NCBI RefSeq assembly: GCF_003667505.1
Contig: NZ_RCVJ01000161.1
Location: 1-64,000 of the forward strand
Source of the DNA: Micromonospora sp. BL4
GTDB taxonomy: Bacteria > Actinomycetota > Actinomycetes > Mycobacteriales > Micromonosporaceae
Direction of reading: 5' to 3'
DNA: 64,000 nt
The translations under genes were made by a program, and so were the position numbers. The notes beneath the pieces are model-generated. The model did not search any database. It saw only the letters and a program-made list of their open reading frames with translations, and was not told the origin of the DNA. Of this stretch, positions 21,994-29,997 are shown piece after piece. Positions within the stretch are counted from its first letter, which is position 1; each line of letters opens with the position of its first letter.

Positions 21994-22467
21994 GTGGGCA
22001 GCGGGGAAGCCGGTTGGCGCCCGTATCCGGGCGCCTATCGTGCTCCCCACGATCTCCCCCCGGTCGAGCCCGGCCGCGTTGTCGGCCTGGCTGCCGTCTG
22101 CGATCTCGCAGGGACGTATCCCGAGGATGCGAGCACGCGGAGCTTCATTGTCAGTGAGGTCGCGATGCTGCACGACGGCCGGCGCGTGCTTCTCCACGCC
22201 GAACGTGGGTTCACTGTCACTGCCAGATCAACCGGCGCCCCGGGCAATGGCGCTGTTCCGCTCCGCGAGACTCGGGACAGCATCACCCAGCACGTTCTGA
22301 ATGCCGTGCTTCCCGACGGCGAGGAGTGCGTAGAGGAACATCCTTGGTCATGGCTGGCCGAGCTGGCACAGGCTCGCGGGCTGGCGGTAACCGCGGAAGA
22401 CCTACGAGCGCTTCCGTACGGGGTGGTCCTGACCGACGCGGTCTCCCGCTGGCTCGCGCCTGCCTGA
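21994..22467 (+). CDS. Hypothetical protein (157 aa)
   Basis: GTG start with GGGAGCGG upstream. A soluble, mildly acidic protein with segments such as VGLAAVCDLAGTYPEDAS, EVAMLHDGRRVLLHAERGFT and TQHVLNAVLPDGEECVEEHP. Composition is natural for the host, and the frame is complete. No domain is recognised. It is the last gene before the tRNA-Tyr island and might belong to an older element (see the extended repeat at 22498). Confidence 0.6.
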   Translation: MGSGEAGWRPYPGAYRAPHDLPPVEPGRVVGLAAVCDLAGTYPEDASTRSFIVSEVAMLHDGRRVLLHAERGFTVTARSTGAPGNGAVPLRETRDSITQHVLNAVLPDGEECVEEHPWSWLAELAQARGLAVTAEDLRALPYGVVLTDAVSRWLAPA

Positions 22468-22497
22468 GCCGCTTTGGCCGCACGACGAGTTCACGGC

Positions 22498-22624
22498 GGC
22501 AAGATCGACCTGCCCACCATCTGCCCACAACCAGTCGTCAACGACTGTACGCAGCCGGACTCGGCCGGACGAACGACAACGGCCCCGATCAGCATCTCTG
22601 CTGGTCAGGGGCCGCATCTGCACC
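22498..22624. repeat. Extended direct repeat adjoining the left att copy (matches 48630-48757)
   Basis: About 127 bp here are nearly identical to 48630-48757, the stretch immediately 3' of the intact tRNA-Tyr gene. Shared landmarks are gcaagatcgacctgcccac, ctgcccacaaccagtcgtc and the terminator hairpin. Together with the 52-bp core this gives a direct repeat of ~180 bp bounding the island. Confidence 0.85.
22581..22613 (-). terminator. Terminator hairpin next to left tRNA-Tyr fragment
   Basis: GGCCCC-GATCAGCA, loop TCTC, then TGCTGGTC-AGGGGCC forms a long stem 11 bases past the CCA end of the tRNA fragment. It is almost the same hairpin as the one at 48713-48746. Confidence 0.75.
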
Positions 22625-22676
22625 TGGTGGCGGGTAGAGGATTCGAACCTCTGTAGCTTTCGCGACGGGTTTACAG
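22625..22676 (-). repeat. Left attachment site copy: 52-bp tRNA-Tyr 3' end
   Basis: Matches the 3' half of tRNA-Tyr (anticodon loop to CCA) at 48758-48809 with one mismatch (acgggttt for acggattt). To the right the sequence departs from tRNA (agcgttcgcg), so this is not a functional tRNA. It marks the left end of element 1. Confidence 0.9.
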
Positions 22677-22825
22677 AGCGTTCGCGATCCAAGCCTGCTG
22701 ATAAATCTGACGTGCTGTTTAACCACGCCAGTGCATCCCCACTCGCCGACCCGCTATCCGCCCATGCCCGTCAGCATCCGTGAATTGGCTTCTCCGGGGG
22801 CACCGAGGGCTAGGAAGGCTCTCCC

Positions 22826-23197
22826 TCAGTCCTCGTCGTCTTCGTCGACCGCGCAGAACTGCTGGAGTCCGAGGCGGGCGAGCAAAACCGCCAGGATGTA
22901 CCGGCTGACGGGCAGGTCATTCTCGTTGGCGAGCGCCTCGAAGATGGCTAGGGCCTCCGCAGTACGGTCACCCGTCGGTGCTCCCACGAAGACGCTGACG
23001 GCCTGGTGCGCACACACCACTCGGCGCAACCGGCCCAGCTGGTTCGTAAACCAGTCCTTGCCGAACTTCCGCTGCCGATCGTCATCGGAAGGACCAAGGC
23101 CTCGGCCCTCCTTAAGGAGCTGGGCACCGATCTCAGCGTAGAGTTCGTCATCGCTGCGGGTTAGGTACCCAGCGAGAGCTTCGTCAACTGACGACAT
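22826..23197 (-). CDS. Small acidic protein coupled to the metalloprotease
   Basis: A 123-aa soluble protein (SSVDEALAGYLTRSDDELYA to CAVDEDDED). Its middle has a hydrophobic/charged pattern (DWFTNQLGRLRRVVCAHQAV) with no known motif; the tail is strongly acidic. Its ATG overlaps the end of the metalloprotease gene by 14 bases with AAGGA upstream, so it is translated in step with it. An accessory, inhibitor or effector role for the protease is plausible but unproven. Confidence 0.7.
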   Translation of the reverse strand: MSSVDEALAGYLTRSDDELYAEIGAQLLKEGRGLGPSDDDRQRKFGKDWFTNQLGRLRRVVCAHQAVSVFVGAPTGDRTAEALAIFEALANENDLPVSRYILAVLLARLGLQQFCAVDEDDED

Positions 23198-24578
23198 CAG
23201 GCGTCCTTAGCTGAGGTTGAATTTGGTGCGCAAACATTAGGCCTAGCATTTGGCGTACCGTACTACTTGTTTCCGGCCGGAGCCGCAATGCGCTCGTTAT
23301 CGAACTCTGAAGTCGGTAAAACTTCAGCGGCCGTCGCGGATCAACTATCTCGTCAGCGATGTTCGTTTCGACACCGGCAGCAACCAGAACGCCGGGCACA
23401 TCACCACGCGCTAGACGACCGAACAGTTCCTGGGCTCGCTCGTCGCTGTCGAAATGCTGTTTTGCGAAGCGCTCAAGGCCGCGAGGCGACGAACTGTGAA
23501 ATGCGTCCAGATTCGTAATCATTTTCAGGTATTCAAAGCCCTGGGACTCAGTAATCGTGTCCGGATGAGTGAAGGAGATTCGCCACCAGTCATCGTCCAA
23601 CCGGTGATCGAAGTCAGCGGCCATCTCCACGGCGACGCGGAAGCTAAGAGCCATCCCGACAGCGGCCTGCCGCATGGCGGGTGGGACATGCCGCCCGATC
23701 TGCTCCTCGCGAGTCAATGCAGGTGGGTGCGAGCGCGCGAGCCGGACGTAGAACGCACGCTCCTCGCAGCCTAGAGCCCAGATGGTGATGACTGCGCCGA
23801 GGTGGATCATCTGCCGTGACCGGACTGGCTCACCCCAGGCGAGGGCTTGGAAAGCGAGATCGTCGGCAGCCAGTTCGATGTCGACGTTGTCGGAGTAGAG
23901 GCTGTGGTCATCCCTGGTCAGGTCCAACCGTGGATGATCGAGAACGAAGTGGGCCATCTCGTGAGCAACGGCGAACCTAAGAGCAATATAGGCTAGGTAC
24001 TCACGGTAGTCCTTGCCCTCCGCGTTTAGGCGTAAGGGGACCCTGGTCACTGAATCCCACGTACGCCGGTGCAACATGTAGTACCGAAGCGTGGCGGCGA
24101 ACATCGCGATTTCGATATCATCGCCGCTTCGCAGGTGCGACGCTTTTCTAAACGACGCCAGCAAGCCCTTGCCCCGAAAGCGCGACATCGGGTAGGCGAT
24201 ATATTCAGCAAAAGCAGTGAGCGTGCCCCAGAAATCGTCTTGAATCTGGATTAGAGCGGACCCGTCATCGAACCACCAGGTTTCGGCCTCGCTCGGAACC
24301 GTCACCGAAGTACCGATCCAAAAACGGTTCAGTCTTTCACGATCGAAACCCATTTTTGCGAAGCTATCAGTGAGATCATCTGCAATGAGGTTGCAGACCG
24401 TAGTCATGACATCCGGGTCGTCGAAGTCCCTCAGTTTCTTGCGGATCTCCTTGAGGGCAGCGACCACCAGCGGCTGATCCTGCTCCCGAGCGTTAGCGAT
24501 ACGGGCGCGCAGCTGCTCCATCCGATCGGGGGCATCAGCGCAGTACCTCCGGTAGGCAGCTGTCTCTCGCGAGCGCAT
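23184..24578 (-). CDS. HEXXH zinc metalloprotease-like protein, unknown family
   Basis: A 464-aa protein; the ATG at 24578 (MRSRETAAYRRYC) was chosen because AAGG precedes it, though the frame stays open upstream. A zinc-protease signature HEMAH is at residues 206-210, followed 25 residues later by IELAADDLAF, whose Glu235 is a plausible third ligand (gluzincin pattern). The N-terminal ~200 residues show no recognised domain but have helical, charged segments. There is no signal peptide, so it should act in the cytoplasm. HEXXH proteins on mobile elements include ImmA/IrrE-type regulators and Lit-type phage-exclusion proteases; this one fits neither clearly. Base composition is lower in G+C than the chromosome. 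Confidence 0.72.
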   Translation of the reverse strand: MRSRETAAYRRYCADAPDRMEQLRARIANAREQDQPLVVAALKEIRKKLRDFDDPDVMTTVCNLIADDLTDSFAKMGFDRERLNRFWIGTSVTVPSEAETWWFDDGSALIQIQDDFWGTLTAFAEYIAYPMSRFRGKGLLASFRKASHLRSGDDIEIAMFAATLRYYMLHRRTWDSVTRVPLRLNAEGKDYREYLAYIALRFAVAHEMAHFVLDHPRLDLTRDDHSLYSDNVDIELAADDLAFQALAWGEPVRSRQMIHLGAVITIWALGCEERAFYVRLARSHPPALTREEQIGRHVPPAMRQAAVGMALSFRVAVEMAADFDHRLDDDWWRISFTHPDTITESQGFEYLKMITNLDAFHSSSPRGLERFAKQHFDSDERAQELFGRLARGDVPGVLVAAGVETNIADEIVDPRRPLKFYRLQSSITSALRLRPETSSTVRQMLGLMFAHQIQPQLRTPDVVS

Positions 24579-24691
24579 ATGGGGACCTTGCCAACGGTGC
24601 CCTGTAGCGATAATCGGTCGTTCGGATCGAGCCACTGTCCGAAAAAAGACAGCTAGACCCGCCCGACCGCTGCGCCAATGAACGCGACAAC

Positions 24692-24889
24692 TCACCGTAG
24701 GGCGTGGCGGATCTTGTCGTTCATGGTGTCGTCTCCCCCGTCGATACAGGTGGCATAGCGGAGCAGGACGGCGACGCCGTGGCTCAGGCGCCGGGCGACC
24801 TCGGTCGGCGGGACGCCTGCGTTCAGCCAGAGCGAGGCCGCCGCGTGCCGTAGGTCGTAGGGTCGACGTACGAGCGGCGAGGCAACCTG
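24692..24889 (-). pseudogene. Tyrosine integrase, C-terminal fragment
   Basis: Only the last ~65 codons remain (SQVASPLVRRPYDLRHAAAS through DDTMNDKIRHALR). They match the C-terminus of the element 2 integrase almost residue for residue. One codon is deleted just before the catalytic Tyr region (LLRYATC versus LLRVYANC). The catalytic domain up to box II and the whole arm-binding domain are missing. Confidence 0.88.
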
Positions 24890-25017
24890 CGATTTGGTGG
24901 CGCATCTGGTCCTAGACCTGCCGCCGTGGTGCGGGGTCCACGTCTGAGCCGACCTCTGCCCGGCCAGGACGTAAGCCCGAACGGTCATGGTCGGAGCAGG
25001 GTCATTGCGGGGGCTGG

Positions 25018-25239
25018 CTAGCGGGCGTCACCATTCATCTCGCGCCACTGGCCGCCATCAACGCGCATGAGGCGCTGCACCAGCTGTCGGGCGTCTTCCT
25101 CGGTGTCGAAGTGCCAGCGGAGCACCTTGCCCGTCTCCGAGTCGCCAGCCCTGGCAACGACATGCCAGCGGACCTCACGGGCAAGCCACACGTCACGCCG
25201 AGTAAGTCGGCCCCAAACGCCGTTCCACCAGCGCGACAC
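25018..25239 (-). CDS. Small Trp-rich protein, AICE-associated type
   Basis: 73 aa, GTG start (VSRWWNGVWGRLTRRDVWLA), followed by a beta-strand-like second half (RWHFDTEEDARQLVQRLMRV). Small proteins of this pattern occur near replication/transfer genes of actinomycete integrative elements; function unknown. It may be a surviving backbone gene of element 1. About 300 bp on its upstream side hold no convincing gene. Confidence 0.55.
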   Translation of the reverse strand: MSRWWNGVWGRLTRRDVWLAREVRWHVVARAGDSETGKVLRWHFDTEEDARQLVQRLMRVDGGQWREMNGDAR

Positions 25240-25546
25240 CAGCTCTTGCTCCCACCGGGATCGTACAGGCGTTCTAATTGCGCTTGCGGTAGGTCACCTT
25301 TTCGAAGGCTCAAGGCCCGCCGCCGGTGCTGCCCTTGGGATGGGCGGGGGCTCCACCGGCTGGTCGCGGTCCGTAGGCGGCTGCGGTAGGAGCCACCCCG
25401 CCTGCCCTCGACCCGGGCGAGCCGAGCAGACCGCCGCCCGACCTACCAGCGTCCGTACGAGCCGCCAAGGTCCGCTTGACGTGGCGGGGCGGGCGGGCGG
25501 CCCGCGCCCAGGTAGGCGGGTACAGGGCAGACGGGATAGCTACGAA

Positions 25547-26053
25547 TTAGAACTGCGGGTCGAGGTAGCTTTGCCAGTGATAGTCACCCCACAAGAACCA
25601 AGTCGATTGGGATTCCGACGGCAGTCGCACCGTATGGTATACCGGGTTTTCTGGGTCCAGAGTGCAGGTCGCGTAATAGTTGAAATCGGCGTCGTTGTCA
25701 CCCCGAGGGGTAGCCCAACAAACCCACAAGTAGTACCCGCGGGCTAGGGTGATCGTGCGACCTACTTCCTCGTCCGCTCCCGGGGCGTCGTTGTATCCAA
25801 CAAATTTGTGGCCCCACCTGTAGGTGCCTGCGTCAAGGAGAATCCTTCTCCCGGTCTCCCATGTAGAGCCGGAGGGCAGGTAAACACGGTCTTGGCCTTG
25901 GATTCCAAGGTAGATGTCTCTATTGATGTAGGAAGTGGCTGCCGCGTTCGCTGGCGTTGGGCTAATTGTAAGCGAAAGAAGAATGATGGAGAGTGCTGCG
26001 GTGAGCCTAGTTCCGACCCGGAAATTGCGGCTACGCCCTCTTGTCTTGGACAC
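25547..26053 (-). CDS. Secreted hypothetical protein
   Basis: A 168-aa protein with GTG start (VSKTRGRSRNFRVG) and AAGGAAGCAGG upstream. A clear signal peptide is visible: basic n-region, hydrophobic core (LTAALSIILLSLTISPTP) and cleavage after ANA. The mature domain (~128 aa) is rich in Tyr, Trp and Asp (DRVYLPSGSTWETGRR, WATPRGDNDADFNYYATC) and predicted mostly beta. It has two Cys in the mature part (VCWATP and ATCTLD) that could pair. No family recognised. Confidence 0.68.
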   Translation of the reverse strand: MSKTRGRSRNFRVGTRLTAALSIILLSLTISPTPANAAATSYINRDIYLGIQGQDRVYLPSGSTWETGRRILLDAGTYRWGHKFVGYNDAPGADEEVGRTITLARGYYLWVCWATPRGDNDADFNYYATCTLDPENPVYHTVRLPSESQSTWFLWGDYHWQSYLDPQF

Positions 26054-26350
26054 TGAACCTGCTTCCTTCGGTGAGCGGGAAGGCGATGCTATCAATCCAT
26101 CGATCATCGCGCCGACGTCGACGACAAACCTCTGCAAATACGGCCCAACCCTCTGCTGGCATTTGCAGCGAGGGAGAAGCCGTGTCATGCGTCGAGGAAT
26201 CGTTGAGCAGGGCAACCCAGGTCAGCGGGACAACTAGGCGGCAGCGCCTGACGCCCTGGACGGCCCTGCGCGGCCAGGCGGACGAGGTGACGACCGAGAG
26301 CTTCCGCGGCGGCTCTTTGGTTGGCGAGGGCCGGGCGGGTGTGTGTCGGG

Positions 26351-26470
26351 CCGGCCAGGGTCGGCCAGGGTCGGCCAGGGTCGGCCAGGGTCGGCCAGGG
26401 TCGGCCAGGGTCGGCCAGGGTCGGCCAGGGTCGGCCAGGGTCGGCCAGGGTCGGCCAGGGTCGGCCAGGG
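26351..26470. repeat. 12 x 10-bp tandem repeat (tcggccaggg)
   Basis: Twelve head-to-tail copies of a 10-bp unit; the first differs at one base and the other eleven are exact. The array ends 22 bases before the left inverted repeat of the IS. Period 10 is not a multiple of three, so length change would shift any frame through it. Flanks 26054-26350 contain no supported gene. Confidence 0.95.
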
Positions 26471-26492
26471 ACGCTACCGGTGATTGTCTAGT

Positions 26493-28379
26493 CCCACCTG
26501 ATGCTTGACGGATCCGTCCCAGGTGTTGCTTGACGGTTGGTCTAGGTTTTGTTGCTGACCTTGCCGGGCCGGTGGGCTTTTATGCTACGGACGGGTTGGT
26601 CGTTGGTGCGTCTGACGGTGCGGGGTCCGGCGTCGGTGTGGATGGTCAGGTCGGTGTCGGTGACTTCGATCGTGACGGTCTTGCCGGCGTGGGTTCGGCC
26701 GAGTGCGACTTTCTGCCCGACGACCATGACCACGCCGGAGTTCGATGCCCGGCGTGAACGGGCACCGGTCCGGTTGCTGGTTGTGGTGGCGGGCCGGCTG
26801 GGCGGACACCTCGCAGTCGGCTGATGTCGGCTGGGGTCAGCGGGCTTGGTCGGGTCCGTAGCAGCTGACGGGTGTCGAGGTCGAAGAAGCTCAGCGTCGC
26901 TGCTTCGATGCGGATCCCGACCCGGCGCCCGCCGAGGATTTCCGCGGCCAGGACCAGGTGTTGACCCAGCGACACGCTGCCGGCCCGATTCCCGGTCCGA
27001 TCCACCTCGACCGCTTCACTCTGCTCGGCCGGCGGCAGCGGTGCCGGGCCGGCCGGGCGGCCGCCGTGGCGCATCAGAGCAGCGAGGTCGGTGACCGACA
27101 GGTGCGAACGCATTGACTTGATCCGGGCGCCGGCGATTAGCAGGTGGATGACGTCCGTGTCGGCCCAGAACGTCACCGTGACTCCGGAGCGGGCCGGGCC
27201 GAGCCAGAACTGTTTCCCGGCCACCTGCAGATTGCCAGACGGTGGGACGACCCGGTCGAACTGCACCGCTGACGGCGACCAGTGCTCCACCGGTTGCGGG
27301 GCGATGACCAGCTCCGGCCAGGCCGGTGGTTCGGCGCCGGTGTCGTCACCGAGGCGGGCAACTTGACCGGCACCACGCCGGGTTCGGCCGGCCGGAAGCG
27401 GCTGGCGGGAAACGCCATGCCGAGGGACTGATGCGGCCGGTCACTGTTTTATTCGTGCCGGAACACCTCGATCGCCGCTTGGGCGGTGTCGATGTCCGGC
27501 CAGACCGGTACGTCATCGAGCAGCTCGCGCCGCAGGCTCTGGTGAAACCGTTCCACCTTGCCCGTGGTGGTCGGTGTCGCGGGCTGCGTGAGCCGGTGCA
27601 AGATGCCGTTCTCCCGGCAGATCCGGTCGAACATCACCTCACCGCCGTTGCCGAACCGGGCGGTGAATTGCTTGCCGTTGTCGGTCAGCACTTCCTCGGG
27701 CACGCCGAACTCCCGCAGCGCTTCGGCGAACGCGAGACAGACTGCACGGCCGGTGGCCCGGCGCACCACCGAGGCGATCACGCAATACCGGGAATGGTCG
27801 TCAACGCCGGTGACGACCTTGGCCTCCGAACCGTCGGGCAGGAAGATCCCCCCAACGATGTCCATCTGCCACAGCTCCATCGGCCGATCACGTTCCCAGC
27901 GCATGTAGTCCTTGCGGCCCCGACGACGCTTGGCCGGGGTCATCAGCCCGTGACGAATCAAGATCCGATAGACCGTCATCGGCGACGGCACCGGCTCGGG
28001 ACAGCCATGACGGCCCAGCTCGAACGCGATCCGCCGCGAGCCCCATTTCGGGTGGTGCCGGCGCAGCTCACACACCAATGCCTCCACCTCCGGCGACGCC
28101 TGATGAGCACACCCGTCCGGGCGATGAGACCGGTCCTGCAAGCCGACCAGGCCCTCGTCGGCATAACGGCGCAGCCACCCATGCACGCTCTGCCGCGACA
28201 CCCCGACCTTCTCGGCCACGTCCACGACCGGATCACCGGCCAGGACCGCCATCACGGCCTGATACCGCTGTTCCACGATCGACATTCCCACCAGTGCCAA
28301 TCCCGCTCCCAGATCGAGTGCTGCCGCAACAACACGTGATCAAGAAGCCGAACGGTGATCATGTCAAGCATCAGGTGGG
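26493..28379 (-). mobile_element. IS481-like insertion sequence, inactivated
   Basis: Inverted 17-bp ends CCCACCTGATGCTTGAC lie at 26493-26509 and, as complement, at 28363-28379. A second TGATGCTTGAC-type copy lies ~24 bases away at each end (26522-26533 inside on the left, 28388-28398 outside on the right), so the exact boundary may be ~28399. The single gene is a transposase pseudogene. Target-site duplication could not be settled because of the ambiguous ends. Confidence 0.75.
26542..28300 (-). pseudogene. IS481-like transposase, broken by a stop and frameshifts
   Basis: The N-terminal HTH (VAEKVGVSRQSVHGWLRRYA) and DDE core are present (WQMDIVGGIFL, GVDDHSRYCV, LTDNGKQFTARFG and the Glu in GKVERFHQSLRRE). 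At 27449-27451 an in-frame TAA interrupts what should be a Tyr codon in the YN-S-DRPHQSLG motif. The frame then continues (DRPHQSLGMAFPASRFRPAE), shifts near 27300-27350 into a second frame carrying the C-terminal domain (EHWSPSAVQFDRVVPPSGN), and shifts again near 26740 to the end (RTVRRTNDQPVRSIKAHRP). It is therefore non-functional. Confidence 0.88.
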
Positions 28380-28399
28380 GCGCGAGTGTCAAGCATCAA

Positions 28400-28775
28400 C
28401 CGTGACGGGGACACCGTGCTGGATGGTGGAGACTGCCGAATTGGCCTCTTATGAATCAAGGCGGCCCGCAAGCGGGCCGCGCCGGCCCGGCCCCGGCCTG
28501 CTGGCGACCTCCGGCCGGCATCGGCCGGGCCGGCCGGCCACGCTTGGGAGTCGCAGGATCAGAAGACCTCGCGGCTCCGCCCCGAACCCCGACCCTCCTC
28601 AGAGATGCCCCCGCGGATCACCTCGACGGGCACCACAAGGGCTACCAGCCTCCCTGGACGGGGCCAAGGTCGTTCGTCCGGTAGGGCGCTCCACCTTGTC
28701 CCCGTCCGGGGAGGCTGGACGGTCTGGCGACTGCCCAACGAGGAGATCCGCTAGCCAAGCTGGTAGCTCAGATCC
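28400..28775. other. ~375-bp region without a gene
   Basis: No credible frame is seen. It contains a strong hairpin (GCGGCCCGC, loop AA, complement) near 28462 preceded by tcttatgaatcaagg. A very similar 'ttatggatcaaggcg + hairpin' motif occurs near 48263 at the right end of element 2. Confidence 0.5.
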
Positions 28776-29549
28776 TCATCCCTTGAACTGCCACCACCGG
28801 CGGACGTTGTCTCCGTCCTTCGATTCAGGGCCCACCCAAGCCTCATCCACTTCCTCGCCCTGCTCGAAGTGCTTCACGTCCAAGCGGACGATGCGACGAG
28901 CAGAGAGCACCGAGAATTGGGCATCTACTCGACCTGTCACCCCCTCCTTGGAGGTCAAGGAGATTGGAGCCGACAGCAGGATCTCCCGATCCTGAGTCTC
29001 CTCAGGCACGGGGCTGAAGGAATACAGCCTGCCCTGTACGTAGCTGCCATCGTCCATGTGAGCACCCACGAAGATGCGTCCGGCGCCCTCTTCGTCATAC
29101 ATATGCATGACCTTGTACCAAGCAGACCTGGTGTCGATACTGCCGCCGTTTGAGCCCGTCACCGAGCCCAACACCCGGCTGAACCCGAGCCTCTTGCTTA
29201 GGCCGAGGACGCGAGGGTGAGCAGCAGCCACGCCGATCACGACCGCACCGACAAGTAGAGCGAAGGACCACCAGGCAACGCTGACGTGGTGCTCTCGGGC
29301 GTAGCTCGCCGGATCCCTGACCAGCTCGCGAACGTTCAGGGTGTGATCCGGAATTAGCGCCCGTAGACCCGTATGAAGCAGGGCAACGGCGGCCAGGCAG
29401 GCGACGCTGGCGAAAACCACCGTTAGCGACTCGCGGAAGGGTGAGAAGGCACCCCTCGGGGTCGTCCGCTCTCGAAGCAAAACGTAGGCAAAGCCGGGTG
29501 CAAGCAGTGCGACGAACAGCACCAACCCGACGAGGTTGGACGGGACCAC
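28776..29549 (-). CDS. Membrane protein, DUF6338-like
   Basis: A 257-aa protein with GTG start (VPSNLVGLVLFVALLAPGFA). Three N-terminal membrane helices are visible (about 5-25, 42-62 and 94-113). A soluble C-terminal domain follows (SAWYKVMHMYDEEGAGRIFV, MDDGSYVQGRLYSFSP) resembling DUF6338 proteins. The gene starts 13 bases after the stop of a 54-aa basic protein and is probably co-transcribed with it. The function of the family is unknown to me. Confidence 0.72.
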   Translation of the reverse strand: MVPSNLVGLVLFVALLAPGFAYVLLRERTTPRGAFSPFRESLTVVFASVACLAAVALLHTGLRALIPDHTLNVRELVRDPASYAREHHVSVAWWSFALLVGAVVIGVAAAHPRVLGLSKRLGFSRVLGSVTGSNGGSIDTRSAWYKVMHMYDEEGAGRIFVGAHMDDGSYVQGRLYSFSPVPEETQDREILLSAPISLTSKEGVTGRVDAQFSVLSARRIVRLDVKHFEQGEEVDEAWVGPESKDGDNVRRWWQFKG

Positions 29550-29562
29550 CGGACTGCCTCTG

Positions 29563-29727
29563 CTACTTCGTCTTCTTCGACTCGGACTTGCCGGACGCCT
29601 GCGCCTCAGGGCTCAGTTTCGTGGACCGCGGAGGCTTCTGGGCCGTAGACACCGTCTCCTGCCGGAACTCGCCGCTCGGCTTACTGACGTGCTGCTTGCC
29701 ACTCGACTTGTCGCTGCCTTTTGCCAT
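29563..29727 (-). CDS. 54-aa Lys/Ser-rich basic protein
   Basis: ATG with GGAGG seven bases upstream gives a short, highly charged, probably disordered protein (AKGSDKSSGKQHVSKPSGEF ... KSESKKTK). The strong ribosome site and tight spacing to the downstream membrane gene support it being real. It lies just inside the right end of element 1. Confidence 0.6.
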   Translation of the reverse strand: MAKGSDKSSGKQHVSKPSGEFRQETVSTAQKPPRSTKLSPEAQASGKSESKKTK

Positions 29728-29805
29728 GTTGGGCCTCCGGAGACTCGTGCCCGCTGCGTGCCCCCTGGACCGGGCAACCAAGGTCAACTGCAACAAAGAC
29801 AGCGA

Positions 29806-29841
29806 AGGCCCCTGACTTGCGTTTCCGCAGGTCAGGGGCCT
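29806..29841 (-). terminator. Terminator hairpin next to middle tRNA-Tyr fragment
   Basis: AGGCCCCTGAC pairs with GTCAGGGGCCT (11 bp perfect) nine bases past the CCA end. The stem sequence is related to, but not the same as, those at 22581 and 48713. Confidence 0.75.
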
Positions 29842-29850
29842 CGCCATCCC

Positions 29851-29902
29851 TGGTGGCGGGTAGAGGATTCGAACCTCTGTAGCTTTCGCGACGGATTTAC
29901 AG
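29851..29902 (-). repeat. Middle attachment site copy: 52-bp tRNA-Tyr 3' end
   Basis: Identical over 52 bp to the 3' half of the intact tRNA-Tyr (48758-48809), from anticodon loop to CCA. Right of it the sequence becomes unrelated (ggcgtccgcgg). It is both the right end of element 1 and the left end of element 2. Confidence 0.95.
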
Positions 29903-29997
29903 GGCGTCCGCGGTCCTCCTCGGCCAGCACCGCTGAGCTGCCGGCAAGTCTTGCCCGGGCAGGCGCCAGCGGTCACTTGCCCACGATCCGCCCACGC

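Larger units (their letters stand above)
22625..29850. mobile_element. Element 1: degenerate tRNA-Tyr integrative element (~7.2 kb)
   Basis: Bounded by tRNA-Tyr 3'-end copies at 22625 and 29851. It retains only the C-terminal part of a tyrosine integrase, closely related to that of element 2, and a small AICE-like gene. It has no replication or transfer genes. Cargo is a metalloprotease/small-protein pair, a secreted protein, and a DUF6338-type protein with a tiny basic partner. A broken IS481-like element and a 10-bp tandem repeat sit in the middle. Parts are visibly less G+C-rich than the flanking chromosome. It cannot excise with its own integrase. Confidence 0.8.

Noticed and set aside
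22625..22676. A second tRNA-Tyr gene at the left att
   Set aside because: Only the 3' half is present and the sequence diverges before the D-arm; it cannot fold as a tRNA. The same holds for 29851-29902.
26351..26470. Possible CRISPR array
   Set aside because: Units are 10 bp with no spacers, and no cas genes are in the window; it is a simple tandem repeat.
26041..26508. Plus-strand frame running through the 10-bp tandem repeat (GRPGSARVGQ-type peptide)
   Set aside because: Its repetitive half is just the tandem repeat translated; it overlaps the signal-peptide gene on the other strand and has no ribosome site.
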